A stretch of DNA of 64,000 nucleotides from Muribaculaceae bacterium (GTDB lineage: Bacteria > Bacteroidota > Bacteroidia > Bacteroidales > Muribaculaceae), in contig JAFLTT010000002.1 in NCBI GenBank assembly GCA_022509165.1, positions 1 through 64,000 on the forward strand, in the 5' to 3' direction. The notes under the pieces were generated by a model. That model saw only the letters and a program-made list of their open reading frames with translations. It had not been told where the DNA came from and made no database searches. Every line of letters begins with the position of its first letter. Position 1 is the first letter of the stretch. This document shows positions 42,646-52,330 of the stretch, piece by piece. The translations under genes were made by a program, and so were the position numbers.

Positions 42646-43506
42646 ATGAATTTCCATAATACAGGAAGAAAATTTACAATCGGCACCTCCTTCATTCTTT
42701 TGATTTTAATTTCATTTACGGGTTGTAAGACTCCTCAGGATGTTACTTATTTCCAGGATGTTACAGATGCCATAATTACTATCCCAAATACCGGTGAACT
42801 TAAAATCAGGCCCAACGATCGTCTGAACATAATTGTGAAGACAATGGACCCAAATCTTACTGCCCTTTTCAATATGGCAGTGGTCACCGATAGGATAGGA
42901 GAAAATACCATTTATAATCCAAGCGGAGGTACATTCAGAAATTACACTTCGACCTCGACCGGTATTCCTAAATATATTGTGTCGCCGGAAGGAACAATTG
43001 ACTTCCCTGTATTGGGGGAAATAAAAGTAGCCGGGATGACAAGAAGCGAACTTGCCGGATTTATAAAGGGAGAACTTATGGGCCGCGATTTGGCAAAAGA
43101 TCCTGTAGTGTCTGTGGAATTCATGAATATGGGAGTATCTATGCTGGGAGAGGTAGCAAGACCCGGTATGTACGATCTTAATCAAGATCAGGTAAGTATC
43201 CTTGAAGCAATAGCCATGGCAGGCGATCTGACGCTACATGGTAAAAGAGAGAATATTATTGTAATGAGGGAGAGCGATGGAGAGGTAAAAACATATAGGG
43301 TGGATTTGACCAATTATAAGGAACTTTCAGAATCTCCGGTTTACTTCCTTCAGCAGGGTGACATTGTATATGTAGAACCTACAGATCTGAAGAAGCGTGA
43401 ACGTACCACCAATGGTAACTATGTATATACAACAGCGTTCTGGATTTCTTTGGCATCTCTTGTCACATCTATGGTGACTACAATCGGAGTATTTGTGATA
43501 AGATAA
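42646..43506 (+). CDS. Wza-type polysaccharide export lipoprotein
   Basis: Outer membrane lipoprotein of the export channel. The frame is open from 42574, inside the previous gene, but the signal sequence and lipobox (LISFTGC, Cys27 from this start) begin at the ATG at 42646. The polysaccharide export domain has LKIRPNDRLNIIVKT (about 50-64) and YIVSPEGTIDFPVLGEIKVAG. The SLBB-type segment is VSMLGEVARPGMYDLNQDQ. The C-terminus ends in a transmembrane helix (WISLASLVTSMVTTIGVFVI). The Wzc-like gene follows 14 bp later. Confidence 0.92.
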   Translation: MNFHNTGRKFTIGTSFILLILISFTGCKTPQDVTYFQDVTDAIITIPNTGELKIRPNDRLNIIVKTMDPNLTALFNMAVVTDRIGENTIYNPSGGTFRNYTSTSTGIPKYIVSPEGTIDFPVLGEIKVAGMTRSELAGFIKGELMGRDLAKDPVVSVEFMNMGVSMLGEVARPGMYDLNQDQVSILEAIAMAGDLTLHGKRENIIVMRESDGEVKTYRVDLTNYKELSESPVYFLQQGDIVYVEPTDLKKRERTTNGNYVYTTAFWISLASLVTSMVTTIGVFVIR

Positions 43507-43520
43507 TTTTTGAAACATTC

Positions 43521-45947
43521 ATGGATTCTAACACTCAAAAAAATACTTCTCGCCAAGAAGATATTACTGACTTGAATCTCAAGGAATTCTTTAAATTTTG
43601 CCTCAGCAAATGGCTTTGGATTGCCATTTGTGTCGTATTTGCTGTGGGAATTGCATTATTTTATGTATATCGCAAAGAGCCTATATATATGCGATACGAA
43701 CAGATTCTTGTCAATGACCAAGACTCCAATGGAGGTATAGGAGATATCTCTAAGTCATTCTCATCATTGGGACTATTTTCAAAGAACGCCAATGTATATA
43801 ATGAACTATTCACAGTAACATCGCCGGCTGTCCTTTATCAAGTGGCAGATTCCCTGCAACTTGATATGAATTATTCCGTAAGGAAAGGTCTCAGGTCTAA
43901 GACTCTTTATGGCAAAACTTTACCCTTCCGGGTTGATATGCTGGATATAGACTCTCAGGAATCGGCTTCATTCAAACTCAAAACCAACCCGGATGGAAGT
44001 CGTACTTTATATAAATTTGTGAGATACTTACCGGATACTAAAATTAAATATAAAGATAAAATTGAGGTTCCGGCCGGAGTCAATTTGGTAGAAACACCTA
44101 TAGGTAGGATTCAATTTTCCGAAAATCCAAAATATGTCCCCAATGACATTCACATTGGCAGAGTAATGGATATATTTAAAAGGCCTATGCAAACTACAGT
44201 AGAAAGATATGGCCTTAAATATGTTGGAGAAATACCGGAAGAAGATGCTGACATTATAAATCTGACAGTAGAGGATGTTTCAGTAGAGAGAGCCGTAGAT
44301 ATTTTGAACTACGTCTTGATTGTATATAATAATGACTGGGTGGCAGATAAAAATAAAATGGCAAAAGCCACTTCAGCCTTTATTGATGAACGACTAAAAG
44401 TAATAGAATCAGAATTGGGAGTGGTGGATCAAAATATAGCTCAATTTATGAAGAAGACCGGCACTCCTGATGTGGGCGCAGCAATAAAGGCTAATCTGGA
44501 ATTAGGTTCTGCAGTTGAGGAAGAATTGATTAAAGCATCCAATCATCTCAGCGTAGCAAAATATATGCAGGAGTTCCTGGCAAAAAACAAAGATATTACC
44601 ACTATTCTTCCTGTAAACTTAGGTATAGAAAGTGAGGATGTTGGAAAGCAAATACTCGCTTATAATGACCTGCTTTTAGCACGAAACAATATTCTTAGCA
44701 GTAGTTCTCTTTCAAACCCGTTGGTAAAAAATTATGGAGAACAACTGGAAGATATGAGAGCGGCCATTGTTAAGTCGGTTGACAATAATGTGTCTAATCT
44801 TCAGACATCAGTCAATAATCTTCAGAAGGAGATGAATAAAATGACTGCAAATATGGCAAATGTGCCTGAGAAGAACCTTCCTCTACTTTCTGAAGAACGT
44901 CAACAAGAGGTAAAAGAGGCTTTATATCTATTCCTGCTACAAAAGAGAGAAGAGAATGAGCTTTCTATGAAATTTGCGGCTGACAACATCCGTGTGATTA
45001 CTCCACCCGTTGGACCTATTAAACCTGTTGCCCCCAAAAAAGCTATTATTATAATTATCGCCTTTATAATAGGTTTAGGTAGCCCTATCGTTCTTCTATA
45101 TTTCCTGGAGATTGGTAATACCACGGTAAGAAGTAAGAAAGACCTTGACAAAGTGAGGATGCCATTTACCGGTGAAATTCCATTAGTGGAAGGTGCTTCT
45201 AAAATACGTAAATTGAAAGAAAGGAATCCCTTAAAGAAGAAGGATAAAGAAGAGAAACCGCCTTTGGCAGTAGTGGAAGAGGGGAAACGGGATGTGGTGA
45301 ACGAGGCGTTCCGAGTAATCCGAGGAAATATAGATTTCATGACAGGGAAAAATGCGGGTAGCCAGGTTATCATGCTTACTTCATTTAATCCCGGAAGTGG
45401 CAAATCATTTATTGCTTATAATCTTGCCATGAGTTTCTGTCTGAAAGGCAAGAAGGTATTAATTATAGATTGCGATTTACGACATGGATCTGCTTCTATG
45501 TATGTAGGGAAACCAAATAAAGGTTTGGCAACCTATCTAAGTGACAATGCCTCTGATTGGCAAAGTCTCTTAGTACATGTGAAGACTATGCCCAATCTAT
45601 CGATTTTACCGGTTGGAAAGATTCCACCTAATCCGGCCGAATTGCTCGAGGATGAAAAGTTGAAGGACCTTGTGGAAGAAGCGAGGAAAGAGTTTGACGT
45701 GATTTTCCTGGATTGTCCTCCGGTAAATATAGTGGTTGATACACAGTTAGTTGCATCATTGGCTGATCGTACACTTTTCGTGGTAAGAGCCGGATTGCTT
45801 CAGAAAGCAGCTCTCAAAGAACTTGATGAATTCTATCAGGAGAAGAAATTCAAGAATATGAGTATAATACTGAATGGCACCGAAGCGGTACACAGTCGTT
45901 ATTATACTTACGGCAACTATCAGAACCATTCGTATTACAATTCATAA
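43521..45947 (+). CDS. Wzc-type polysaccharide co-polymerase and tyrosine autokinase
   Basis: An inner membrane protein of 808 residues that sets polymer length and assembles with the Wza channel. An N-terminal Wzz domain (helix WIAICVVFAVGIALFYVY near residue 35) is followed by a long coiled region (400-460) and a second helix (AIIIIIAFIIGLGSPIVLLYF). The kinase has Walker A NPGSGKSFIAYNLA (about 622), Walker A' LIIDCDLRHGS and Walker B IFLDCPPVNI. It ends in a tyrosine cluster (SRYYTYGNYQNHSYYNS), the autophosphorylation tail. The phosphatase at 46100 probably counters it. Confidence 0.95.
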   Translation: MDSNTQKNTSRQEDITDLNLKEFFKFCLSKWLWIAICVVFAVGIALFYVYRKEPIYMRYEQILVNDQDSNGGIGDISKSFSSLGLFSKNANVYNELFTVTSPAVLYQVADSLQLDMNYSVRKGLRSKTLYGKTLPFRVDMLDIDSQESASFKLKTNPDGSRTLYKFVRYLPDTKIKYKDKIEVPAGVNLVETPIGRIQFSENPKYVPNDIHIGRVMDIFKRPMQTTVERYGLKYVGEIPEEDADIINLTVEDVSVERAVDILNYVLIVYNNDWVADKNKMAKATSAFIDERLKVIESELGVVDQNIAQFMKKTGTPDVGAAIKANLELGSAVEEELIKASNHLSVAKYMQEFLAKNKDITTILPVNLGIESEDVGKQILAYNDLLLARNNILSSSSLSNPLVKNYGEQLEDMRAAIVKSVDNNVSNLQTSVNNLQKEMNKMTANMANVPEKNLPLLSEERQQEVKEALYLFLLQKREENELSMKFAADNIRVITPPVGPIKPVAPKKAIIIIIAFIIGLGSPIVLLYFLEIGNTTVRSKKDLDKVRMPFTGEIPLVEGASKIRKLKERNPLKKKDKEEKPPLAVVEEGKRDVVNEAFRVIRGNIDFMTGKNAGSQVIMLTSFNPGSGKSFIAYNLAMSFCLKGKKVLIIDCDLRHGSASMYVGKPNKGLATYLSDNASDWQSLLVHVKTMPNLSILPVGKIPPNPAELLEDEKLKDLVEEARKEFDVIFLDCPPVNIVVDTQLVASLADRTLFVVRAGLLQKAALKELDEFYQEKKFKNMSIILNGTEAVHSRYYTYGNYQNHSYYNS

Positions 45948-46026
45948 TCCTTCTCTTCTTGATAAAAAACTTAAGTAGAAATAATTCTTCAGTACTCATA
46001 ATTCAATACTTGAAGTTCAAAACTTA

Positions 46027-46095
46027 AATAAGTAACTCACTTATTGTTCATTGTTTACTGTTTACTGTTTATTGTTCATTGTTTAATGTTTAAAC
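46027..46095. repeat. Dispersed AT-rich 7-bp-period repeat, copy D
   Basis: It begins AATAAGTAACTCACTTATT (46027-46044), which is also a small hairpin, and continues with TTGTTCA, TTGTTTACTGTTTACTG, TTTATTG and TTTAATG units to 46095. The AAGTAACTCACTTATTG module matches copy C in reverse. Unlike the other copies it abuts a start codon: the ATG of the phosphatase is at 46100. Confidence 0.85.
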
Positions 46096-46099
46096 CACC

Positions 46100-46801
46100 A
46101 TGTGGCCTTTCAGTAAGAAAATAAATCTCGAAGAATCCGGAATTTTTAACGGTTTTACTGACTGGCATTCACATATTCTTCCCGGAGTGGATGATGGTAT
46201 AAAAACAATGGACGAATCATTAGAAGTGCTTCGAGAATATGAAGCATTAGGTTTTAAGAAAGTTTGGCTTACTCCCCATATCATGGAAGATTATCCAAAC
46301 GAGACTGAAGCCCTCAAGAAGAAATTTGAAGAACTGAAAAATAATTGGAACGGTAAACTTGAAATAAGTCTTGCTGCTGAGAATATGCTTGATAACCTTT
46401 TTGAAGAGCGGCTTCAGACTAATGATTTCTTACCAATTGGGGAAAATGGCGATCATCTTTTAGTTGAGACCTCATATTATACCCCTCCCTATGCTATGGA
46501 TGAGATGATAGAGGAGGCTCAAAAGAAGGGATATTATATAATCTTAGCCCATCCTGAGAGATATAGATACATGGATGAGAAGGATTATTTGAAATGGAAA
46601 AACAAGGAGCTGCTTTTTCAGATGAATATTCTTTCTCTTGTAGGTGCCTACGGTGAGACGGCACGTAAAAAAGCAGAATGGCTTCTTTCAAAGGGTATTA
46701 TTGATAAATTAGGCACTGATATACATTCTTTTAAGTCTTTTATCCATCATAAAAGAATGAAGGGATTAGACTCATCTACCATAAAGAAAATACCACAATA
46801 A
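46100..46801 (+). CDS. PHP-family tyrosine-protein phosphatase (CpsB/YwqE-like)
   Basis: It dephosphorylates the tyrosine tail of the Wzc-like kinase, using a metal site in a PHP fold. The motif DWHSHILPGVDDGI (about 18-31) binds the metals; LTPHIMEDYP, YYIILAHPERYRY and LGTDIHSFKSF follow in the order of the CpsB family. The length (233) is usual. The start lies right after repeat D, with no visible Shine-Dalgarno sequence, so the repeat may affect its translation. It is otherwise in line with the wzc-like gene (153 bp gap). Confidence 0.9.
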   Translation: MWPFSKKINLEESGIFNGFTDWHSHILPGVDDGIKTMDESLEVLREYEALGFKKVWLTPHIMEDYPNETEALKKKFEELKNNWNGKLEISLAAENMLDNLFEERLQTNDFLPIGENGDHLLVETSYYTPPYAMDEMIEEAQKKGYYIILAHPERYRYMDEKDYLKWKNKELLFQMNILSLVGAYGETARKKAEWLLSKGIIDKLGTDIHSFKSFIHHKRMKGLDSSTIKKIPQ

Positions 46802-46867
46802 ACATAGAACGGGAACCGCAATTAGTAAGGAGAATTTATTGAAATTTAAGGTTTCTATATTTAATAA

Positions 46868-48088
46868 ATGGTATATCTTATTCCCATAATACTGATAACA
46901 ATAGGAGTATTGTTTTATGACTATCTTCAATATAAAAGAGGAAGAATAGTATTGTGGATTTTAATTTGCTTATATCTTATATTATTAGCCGGTCTACGAT
47001 ATCATTTAGGTGAGGATACCCTTTATTATGATGAGTTTTATCAGAGAATACCACCTCTCAACCATTTCTCCACCTCTCAACTTAAAGGAGAACGCTTCAG
47101 CATAGGTTTTATGGTGACCGCTTCTTTCTTTAAGATGCTTACTGATGAATTTACAGTATTCCAACTTTTCGTATCTATTATTATAAACACAGCCTTTTTC
47201 TATTTCTTTTATAAAAACTGTAAGAATATCTTTTTCGCTGCTTTAGTATATTATATATATTCCTATATATTTATGGCTTTTCTACAAATAAGGGAAGCCT
47301 TATCGGTGTCAATCATCTTACTGGCGTGGCCTTTTTTTGTACAAAAAAAATGGCTACAATGGTATTTACTCACTTTCTTTGCAACCTTCTTCCACCTTTC
47401 TGCGAATATTATGTATTTTCTGCCTCTAATTTATTTGCCTGGGGTTAAAAATTTCTTCATATTTGGGAAAAGGACTCTTTTTATTTGTATTGGAGTAGCG
47501 GTATTAGGATTGATAGTTCAAAGATTTTTCTTCCAGTATCTTCAAATATTTTCATTTTCAGAGGCTATCGGAGAAAGAGTAGATATGTATAAGGATACTT
47601 TTTTTGCAGGTCAAATTCTGAATATAAAGGGAATAATAGCTACAATCATTGAGTATATCCTTTATCCTATTATAGCACTATATTTTATGCGGAGAGAAGG
47701 AGAAAAAGAGAATTATAAGACAGGATTTAATCCTGAGAAAGCCATGGTTCTTATAAATACCTACATTACCATTTTTTCCATTTTCATTTTTATTATTCAA
47801 AGGTTTACAAATTACTTTTTCCCTTTTGTCATAGTCATTCTTTCCAATTGGGTTTTCAGTCTTATTCCATTAAATGATAAAAAAATTCGTCTTAGTTTCT
47901 TGACATGGTTTTTTATATTCCTTCCAATGTTTGCCTTACATTCTTATAGTCTGGCCTTTTCTAAGATAAATAAATCGGGATCTTTACGCACTTATACACT
48001 ATATTATCCCTATAGTAGTTATTTTGACAAAACCAGAGATTCTGACCGTGAAAAAGCATTCCGATATGTCAGAAGGAAAAAGTTGTAA
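46868..48088 (+). CDS. EpsG/Wzy-type polysaccharide polymerase
   Basis: An integral membrane protein of 406 residues with about 11 helices. It is rich in Phe, Tyr and Ile, and has the EpsG-like opening in which a loop reads LAGLRYHLGEDTLYYDEFY (the R.....D..Y pattern of this family) and later AFLQIREALSVSIILLAWPFF and FFATFFHLSA. In such loci it joins lipid-linked repeats in the periplasm. Polymerases share little sequence, so the assignment rests on topology, these motifs and place. DNA here is notably AT-rich. It is convergent with the next gene. Confidence 0.82.
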   Translation: MVYLIPIILITIGVLFYDYLQYKRGRIVLWILICLYLILLAGLRYHLGEDTLYYDEFYQRIPPLNHFSTSQLKGERFSIGFMVTASFFKMLTDEFTVFQLFVSIIINTAFFYFFYKNCKNIFFAALVYYIYSYIFMAFLQIREALSVSIILLAWPFFVQKKWLQWYLLTFFATFFHLSANIMYFLPLIYLPGVKNFFIFGKRTLFICIGVAVLGLIVQRFFFQYLQIFSFSEAIGERVDMYKDTFFAGQILNIKGIIATIIEYILYPIIALYFMRREGEKENYKTGFNPEKAMVLINTYITIFSIFIFIIQRFTNYFFPFVIVILSNWVFSLIPLNDKKIRLSFLTWFFIFLPMFALHSYSLAFSKINKSGSLRTYTLYYPYSSYFDKTRDSDREKAFRYVRRKKL

Positions 48089-48120
48089 TAAGATAAATTT
48101 TTCACTGTCCTCCTTATACC

Positions 48121-49044
48121 TTAGTCTTCTCTTAGGAATTTTCTAAAATAAAATTTCCTTAAGTGATAATATTCCTTTTGGTTTACATCAGATAAAAGCC
48201 AACCTCTGCTTGAAAGAAATAAATAATACACACCATTAGTGAGGAATTTTCTCCATTTCTTCATATTTTTATTTAAATAGGTAATCCGACTTTTTTCTTG
48301 GATTTTAATTTTATGGGGATTAATTAGAGAATCTTCTTTAAAAGACTTTCCTTCGAGATGTATAATCTGAGCAGCGGGGACATTATACAACTTATAACCA
48401 AGTTTCTGAATCTTATAGCAAATATCAGCATCGTCATAATACATAAAGATATCTTCGGAAAATCCCTTGCATTTTCCCCATATAGATTTTCTAAGCATCA
48501 TATCTGCGCCTGAGATATATGAAACTTCAATGGGTTGGGTGGAAAAGTTGTGGTATCTATAGATTATTTTGGAAGTGGGACGAAAAAATTGATGGGTAAG
48601 ATATCCCATTTCCCATTTTAGGCCGGGGAATTCCTTTCGATAAGAAAAAGCAGGAGTCTGATTCTCGCTAAATAAATTCCCTCCACATCCTCCAGCCTGA
48701 GGGTTTGAATCTAGGAACTCGGCAAGTATCTCTAATGCATTATTCAGTAATAGGGTATCGGGATTTAAAAAGAATAGATATTCACCAATGGCTTTTTTTG
48801 CACCGGCATTATTGGCTCCTCCGAATCCTTTGTTTTCCTTTAAATAAACAAACTGAATTCTTAAACCATCTTCTATAAAGGCTCTAAATTTTTCTGAGAG
48901 ATCCGGTTCGGAATTATTGTCAACTACTATTATTTCAAATTTTAAATTTTTGATTTTATTGATAATGGATTTTACAGAATTATATATCAAATCCGATGTG
49001 AAATAATTCACATAAATTATAGAGACATCAATGTCCGTATACAT
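48121..49044 (-). CDS. Family 2 glycosyltransferase (rhamnosyltransferase-like)
   Basis: A cytoplasmic GT-A transferase of 307 residues that adds a sugar to the growing lipid-linked repeat. The nucleotide-sugar motif is VSIIYVNYFTSDLIYNSVKS (7-26) and IVVDNNSEPDL; FFLNPDTLLL carries the DxD-like site; GGCGGNLF and ISGADMMLRKS are acceptor-side motifs of the rhamnosyltransferase type. The C-terminal region is basic. It is AT-rich. A clearly related but less AT-rich gene lies at 55193-56107. The group 4 glycosyltransferase is 15 bp upstream on the same strand. Confidence 0.88.
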   Translation of the reverse strand: MYTDIDVSIIYVNYFTSDLIYNSVKSIINKIKNLKFEIIVVDNNSEPDLSEKFRAFIEDGLRIQFVYLKENKGFGGANNAGAKKAIGEYLFFLNPDTLLLNNALEILAEFLDSNPQAGGCGGNLFSENQTPAFSYRKEFPGLKWEMGYLTHQFFRPTSKIIYRYHNFSTQPIEVSYISGADMMLRKSIWGKCKGFSEDIFMYYDDADICYKIQKLGYKLYNVPAAQIIHLEGKSFKEDSLINPHKIKIQEKSRITYLNKNMKKWRKFLTNGVYYLFLSSRGWLLSDVNQKEYYHLRKFYFRKFLRED

Positions 49045-49059
49045 GGATAAACTTATTTT

Positions 49060-50154
49060 TCAACTGGTATATACGTTTAACATTTGATTCGCCATTTTTT
49101 CTATCGAAAATTTTTGAATCGAAGATGGTGGTTTCCTAATCTGGGTTTTAAAATTCATTAATTTATTTAGATTTTCTACCCATATTTCTATATCATTTTC
49201 TAAAGACAATCTTATAAAGAGTTCCGAAGCCTTAGCATCAGACGGCACTCCTAAAGAAGCAAGAACAGGAAGTCCGGTAGCTTGCGCTTCCAGTGTAACC
49301 ATGGGGAGCCCTTCATGGAAAGAAGGAAATAAAAGACAATCGCTTGCACATAATAATTCGGCGATATCATTTCTTTTCCCCAAGAAAATAACCTTATCGG
49401 CTATTTCTAACTCTTTGGCATATTGTCTTATTTCAACTTCTAATGGACCTTCTCCCACCAAAAGCAATTTTGCTCCAGATTTATTGTTTTGAAATTTTTT
49501 GAAAATTTCAAGAAGAAACTTATGATTTTTGACTTTCAGAAAACTCCCTATGTGTATCACTACATCGTCCTTCTCTTTAAGTTTTAATTCATTTCTCTTA
49601 CTTATCCTTATCTCTTCCTGAAAATTAAATCGGTTTAAGTCTATTCCATTATATATAAGTTTTGCTTTATTATAAATGTGAGTGTGTCCAAATCCCCAGT
49701 CAACTGCTTTTTTAGAACATGCTATATAATCAGATGCGAACAAACTTAATAAATGCTTATGAAATTTATGAAATATTTTTGCATATAACACGTCATTATT
49801 AGTACCATGTATATGCATGATTCTTTTAGGGATTTTATATAATCTGGAGAAGATTAACGGCTCGATGGAAGCTAAGGACATGGAATTTGCATGAAAAACA
49901 TCATATTCCTTTGCATGTTTGGCAAAGAATTTTTTTAGATTCCTATAAAAAACAAAAGGATTGTTTTTTCTCGGAGGAATATGGTAAATATTTGTTCCGG
50001 CTTCTATCATCTCTTGATAATATCCTACTCTATTCTCATTATAAATTAGAAAATCCACTTGAATATTCATAGCAAGTAAGGCTCGAGTCAAATTAATGAT
50101 AGAGGTTTCTATACCATTTTTCTGCATAGATGGAATCAAATAGAGGATGCGCAT
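49060..50154 (-). CDS. Family 4 glycosyltransferase (group 1, GT-B)
   Basis: A 364-residue GT-B enzyme. The N-terminal lobe opens with ILYLIPSMQKNGIETSIINL (the glycine-rich acceptor loop), and the C-terminal lobe has VVIHIGSFLKVKNHKFLLEIF, ILFLGKRNDIAELLCASDCLLFPSFHEGLPMVTLEA, with the E(x7)E-like motif typical of family 4. It probably transfers a sugar in the repeat-unit pathway. It is in one leftward pair with the family 2 gene (15 bp gap) and has its own promoter overlapping that of the gene on the other side. AT-rich. Confidence 0.9.
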   Translation of the reverse strand: MRILYLIPSMQKNGIETSIINLTRALLAMNIQVDFLIYNENRVGYYQEMIEAGTNIYHIPPRKNNPFVFYRNLKKFFAKHAKEYDVFHANSMSLASIEPLIFSRLYKIPKRIMHIHGTNNDVLYAKIFHKFHKHLLSLFASDYIACSKKAVDWGFGHTHIYNKAKLIYNGIDLNRFNFQEEIRISKRNELKLKEKDDVVIHIGSFLKVKNHKFLLEIFKKFQNNKSGAKLLLVGEGPLEVEIRQYAKELEIADKVIFLGKRNDIAELLCASDCLLFPSFHEGLPMVTLEAQATGLPVLASLGVPSDAKASELFIRLSLENDIEIWVENLNKLMNFKTQIRKPPSSIQKFSIEKMANQMLNVYTS

Positions 50155-50182
50155 AGTATATATTGTGCAGGATTGATAAATT

Positions 50183-50237
50183 CAAATTTATAAAAATCAT
50201 TTTAATTGGACAAATTAAAAAAATATGGGTAACTTTG
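50183..50237. promoter_or_regulatory. Overlapping divergent promoters
   Basis: Leftward: TTTG (50211-50214), 20 bp, TAAATTTG (50183-50190), driving the family 4 gene. Rightward: TTG (50206-50208), 21 bp, TAACTTTG (50230-50237), driving the gene at 50316. The -33 boxes are interleaved, so the two promoters should compete or be co-regulated. Confidence 0.75.
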
Positions 50238-50315
50238 AGTTTAGAAGAATAAGATTCCAGTATAATTTGATGCATCCCTTAATAAGTCAATCTACAATTT
50301 ACAATTAGAATAAAG

Positions 50316-51200
50316 ATGCGTTTTTCACAAATAGTTGTATTATACAATGCTCTAATAGGATACCTAATCAAATTTTTAATTGATATAAAATTAGTAAGAC
50401 CCTATAAGAGGAAAGATAAAAGAAAAGATGATTTAATTGTCTCATTAACTTCTTATGGCCGTAGAGTGGAAGGTGTGGTATATTATACTTTAATTTCATT
50501 ATTAAGGCAGACCCAAAGACCGGGAAAAATTATATTATGGTTAGATAAAACAAGGTGGAATGGAAATAATATTCCGAATAAAATAAAAAATTTATACCCT
50601 TATGGGGTGGAGGTTAAATATTGTGAAGACATCAGATCTTATAAAAAACTTTTGTATTCTATACTGGAATATGGTAGAAAAACAATAATTACAGTAGATG
50701 ATGATGTAATTTATAAGCCCAATCTGATAAAAAAATTAGTAGAGGCTCATTTCTTGCATCCCAGAGATATAATATCTGGAGATGCAAGATATCCTGTTGC
50801 AGAAAAAGATAAGTTTCTTTCCTATAAATATTGGATAAATCACGGTAATTATACCGAAAAAAAGAAATATATAATGCCTGTGGGTGAATCCGGGGTGTTA
50901 TACCCTCCTCAAAGTTTATATAAGGATGTGACCAATTATCAGTTAGCCAAGCAATTATCTCCCTTAGCGGATGATTTATGGTTTTGGGTGATGTCAAAAT
51001 TGCAGGGTACGGATCATATAGTTATTGGGAAGAATAAGACAGCCGGATATTCCTTTGACGCTATTTATCAATTTTTCCACAAAGGTAGCGCACTGACCCA
51101 TACAAATAATGGTGAGAATCAAAACGACGTACAACTGCAAGCCATAATGGATTATTATGGGATTCAGCCTGAAGCTCTAAGAGAAACCTCATCATCATAA
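50316..51200 (+). CDS. GT-A-fold glycosyltransferase of uncertain family
   Basis: A 294-residue protein beginning with a hydrophobic segment (IVVLYNALIGYLIKFLIDIK) that could be a membrane anchor. The next part, LIVSLTSYGRRVEGVVYYTL, ILWLDKTRWNGN and YGRKTIITVDDDVIYKP, is a nucleotide-sugar-binding pattern with a DDD metal site like that of GT-A enzymes. PLADDLWFWVMSKLQG gives an acceptor-side acidic motif. This type is known from capsule loci in Bacteroides, often annotated only as hypothetical or glycosyl transferase. The donor and acceptor are unknown. It is very AT-rich. Confidence 0.72.
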   Translation: MRFSQIVVLYNALIGYLIKFLIDIKLVRPYKRKDKRKDDLIVSLTSYGRRVEGVVYYTLISLLRQTQRPGKIILWLDKTRWNGNNIPNKIKNLYPYGVEVKYCEDIRSYKKLLYSILEYGRKTIITVDDDVIYKPNLIKKLVEAHFLHPRDIISGDARYPVAEKDKFLSYKYWINHGNYTEKKKYIMPVGESGVLYPPQSLYKDVTNYQLAKQLSPLADDLWFWVMSKLQGTDHIVIGKNKTAGYSFDAIYQFFHKGSALTHTNNGENQNDVQLQAIMDYYGIQPEALRETSSS

Positions 51201-51422
51201 TGCTCATTTATACCATTGATTTGGCAGTGTGAAAAATATCAAGTACCTTTACATTAAGTTTTCTTAGCCATAGTACTGGGAATAGAATCTATTAGAACAA
51301 AAGTATAAGAAAGACTTTTAAATTTCAAATAGTCTATATCTACTCAATAAGGTAAGTTTACTGAAAGCCTTTATGATGTTAATTTAGAATTATAGAAAAG
51401 GTTTTATACCTGTTGGTTTGAA

Positions 51423-52271
51423 ATGCAATATCCTTGTTTAATTTCTATAATTACTGCCTCGTATAATTGTTCCAAATTTATAGGGGATACGATAAAATCA
51501 ATCCAAAGCCAGACCTATAAGAACTGGGAATTGATCATTACCGATGACTGTTCCACTGACAATTCCAGGGATATAATAGAAAAGTTTGCCAAGGAAGATA
51601 CGCGGATAAAGTTGCTTAAATTAGATAAGAATTATGGTGCCGGAGTTGCTCGTAATAATTCTATCAAAGCATCAAAAGGAAGATATATAGCATTTTGTGA
51701 TAGTGACGATAGATGGTATCCTAATAAACTTGAGCGTCAGATAGCTTTCATGAAGGAAAAGGATTGCGCTCTCTCTTTTACTTCCTATGACGTTTGTGAT
51801 GAAAATAATAAAATAGTGGGTTATGTAAGATGTAATCCCACTATAAATTATGATCAAATCACACGTGATGATGGTATAGGCTGCTTAACCGCTATATATG
51901 ATGTAAGCAAGATAGGGAAGCATTATATGCCCGAACTGAGAAAAAGACAGGATTGGTGTCTTTGGATAGAAATAATTGCTACTTGTCAGACAGCCTATGG
52001 ACTACAAGAGCCATTGGCTCTATACCGAAGAAGAATAAATGGGCTATCTTCAAATAAATTAGCCTTATTGAAATATAATTTTGAGGTATACCATTCATTC
52101 TTGAAGAAAAATAAAATTTCTTCCTTTTTCCTCTTAAGTTTCAATTTTTTACCCTATTATTTCTATAAAAAACTAAAACAGAAGAGAGATTTCTTAAAAA
52201 AGAAATCATATGAAACTTCTTATAAGGAAGAGTTAGAACTCACCACTCCTTCCACTACAATTAAAGGTTAA
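51423..52271 (+). CDS. Family 2 glycosyltransferase
   Basis: A 282-residue GT-A enzyme. Motifs in order: ISIITASYNCSKFIGDTIKSI (7-27), ELIITDDCSTDNSRDII, NNSIKASKGRYIAFCDSDDRW (the DxD site) and KRQDWCLWIEIIATC. This is the common WcaA/SpsA-like type of capsule and O-antigen loci. The last 40 residues are hydrophobic and basic (FFLLSFNFLPYYFYKKLKQK), suggesting membrane association. It follows the gene at 50316 after 222 bp in which I see no promoter or hairpin. It is convergent with wzx. Confidence 0.9.
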   Translation: MQYPCLISIITASYNCSKFIGDTIKSIQSQTYKNWELIITDDCSTDNSRDIIEKFAKEDTRIKLLKLDKNYGAGVARNNSIKASKGRYIAFCDSDDRWYPNKLERQIAFMKEKDCALSFTSYDVCDENNKIVGYVRCNPTINYDQITRDDGIGCLTAIYDVSKIGKHYMPELRKRQDWCLWIEIIATCQTAYGLQEPLALYRRRINGLSSNKLALLKYNFEVYHSFLKKNKISSFFLLSFNFLPYYFYKKLKQKRDFLKKKSYETSYKEELELTTPSTTIKG

Positions 52272-52330
52272 TCCCAACATCAGAGATTTTTAGCCCTAAG
52301 GGTAACTAATCCTATCTTTCTATATTGTCT

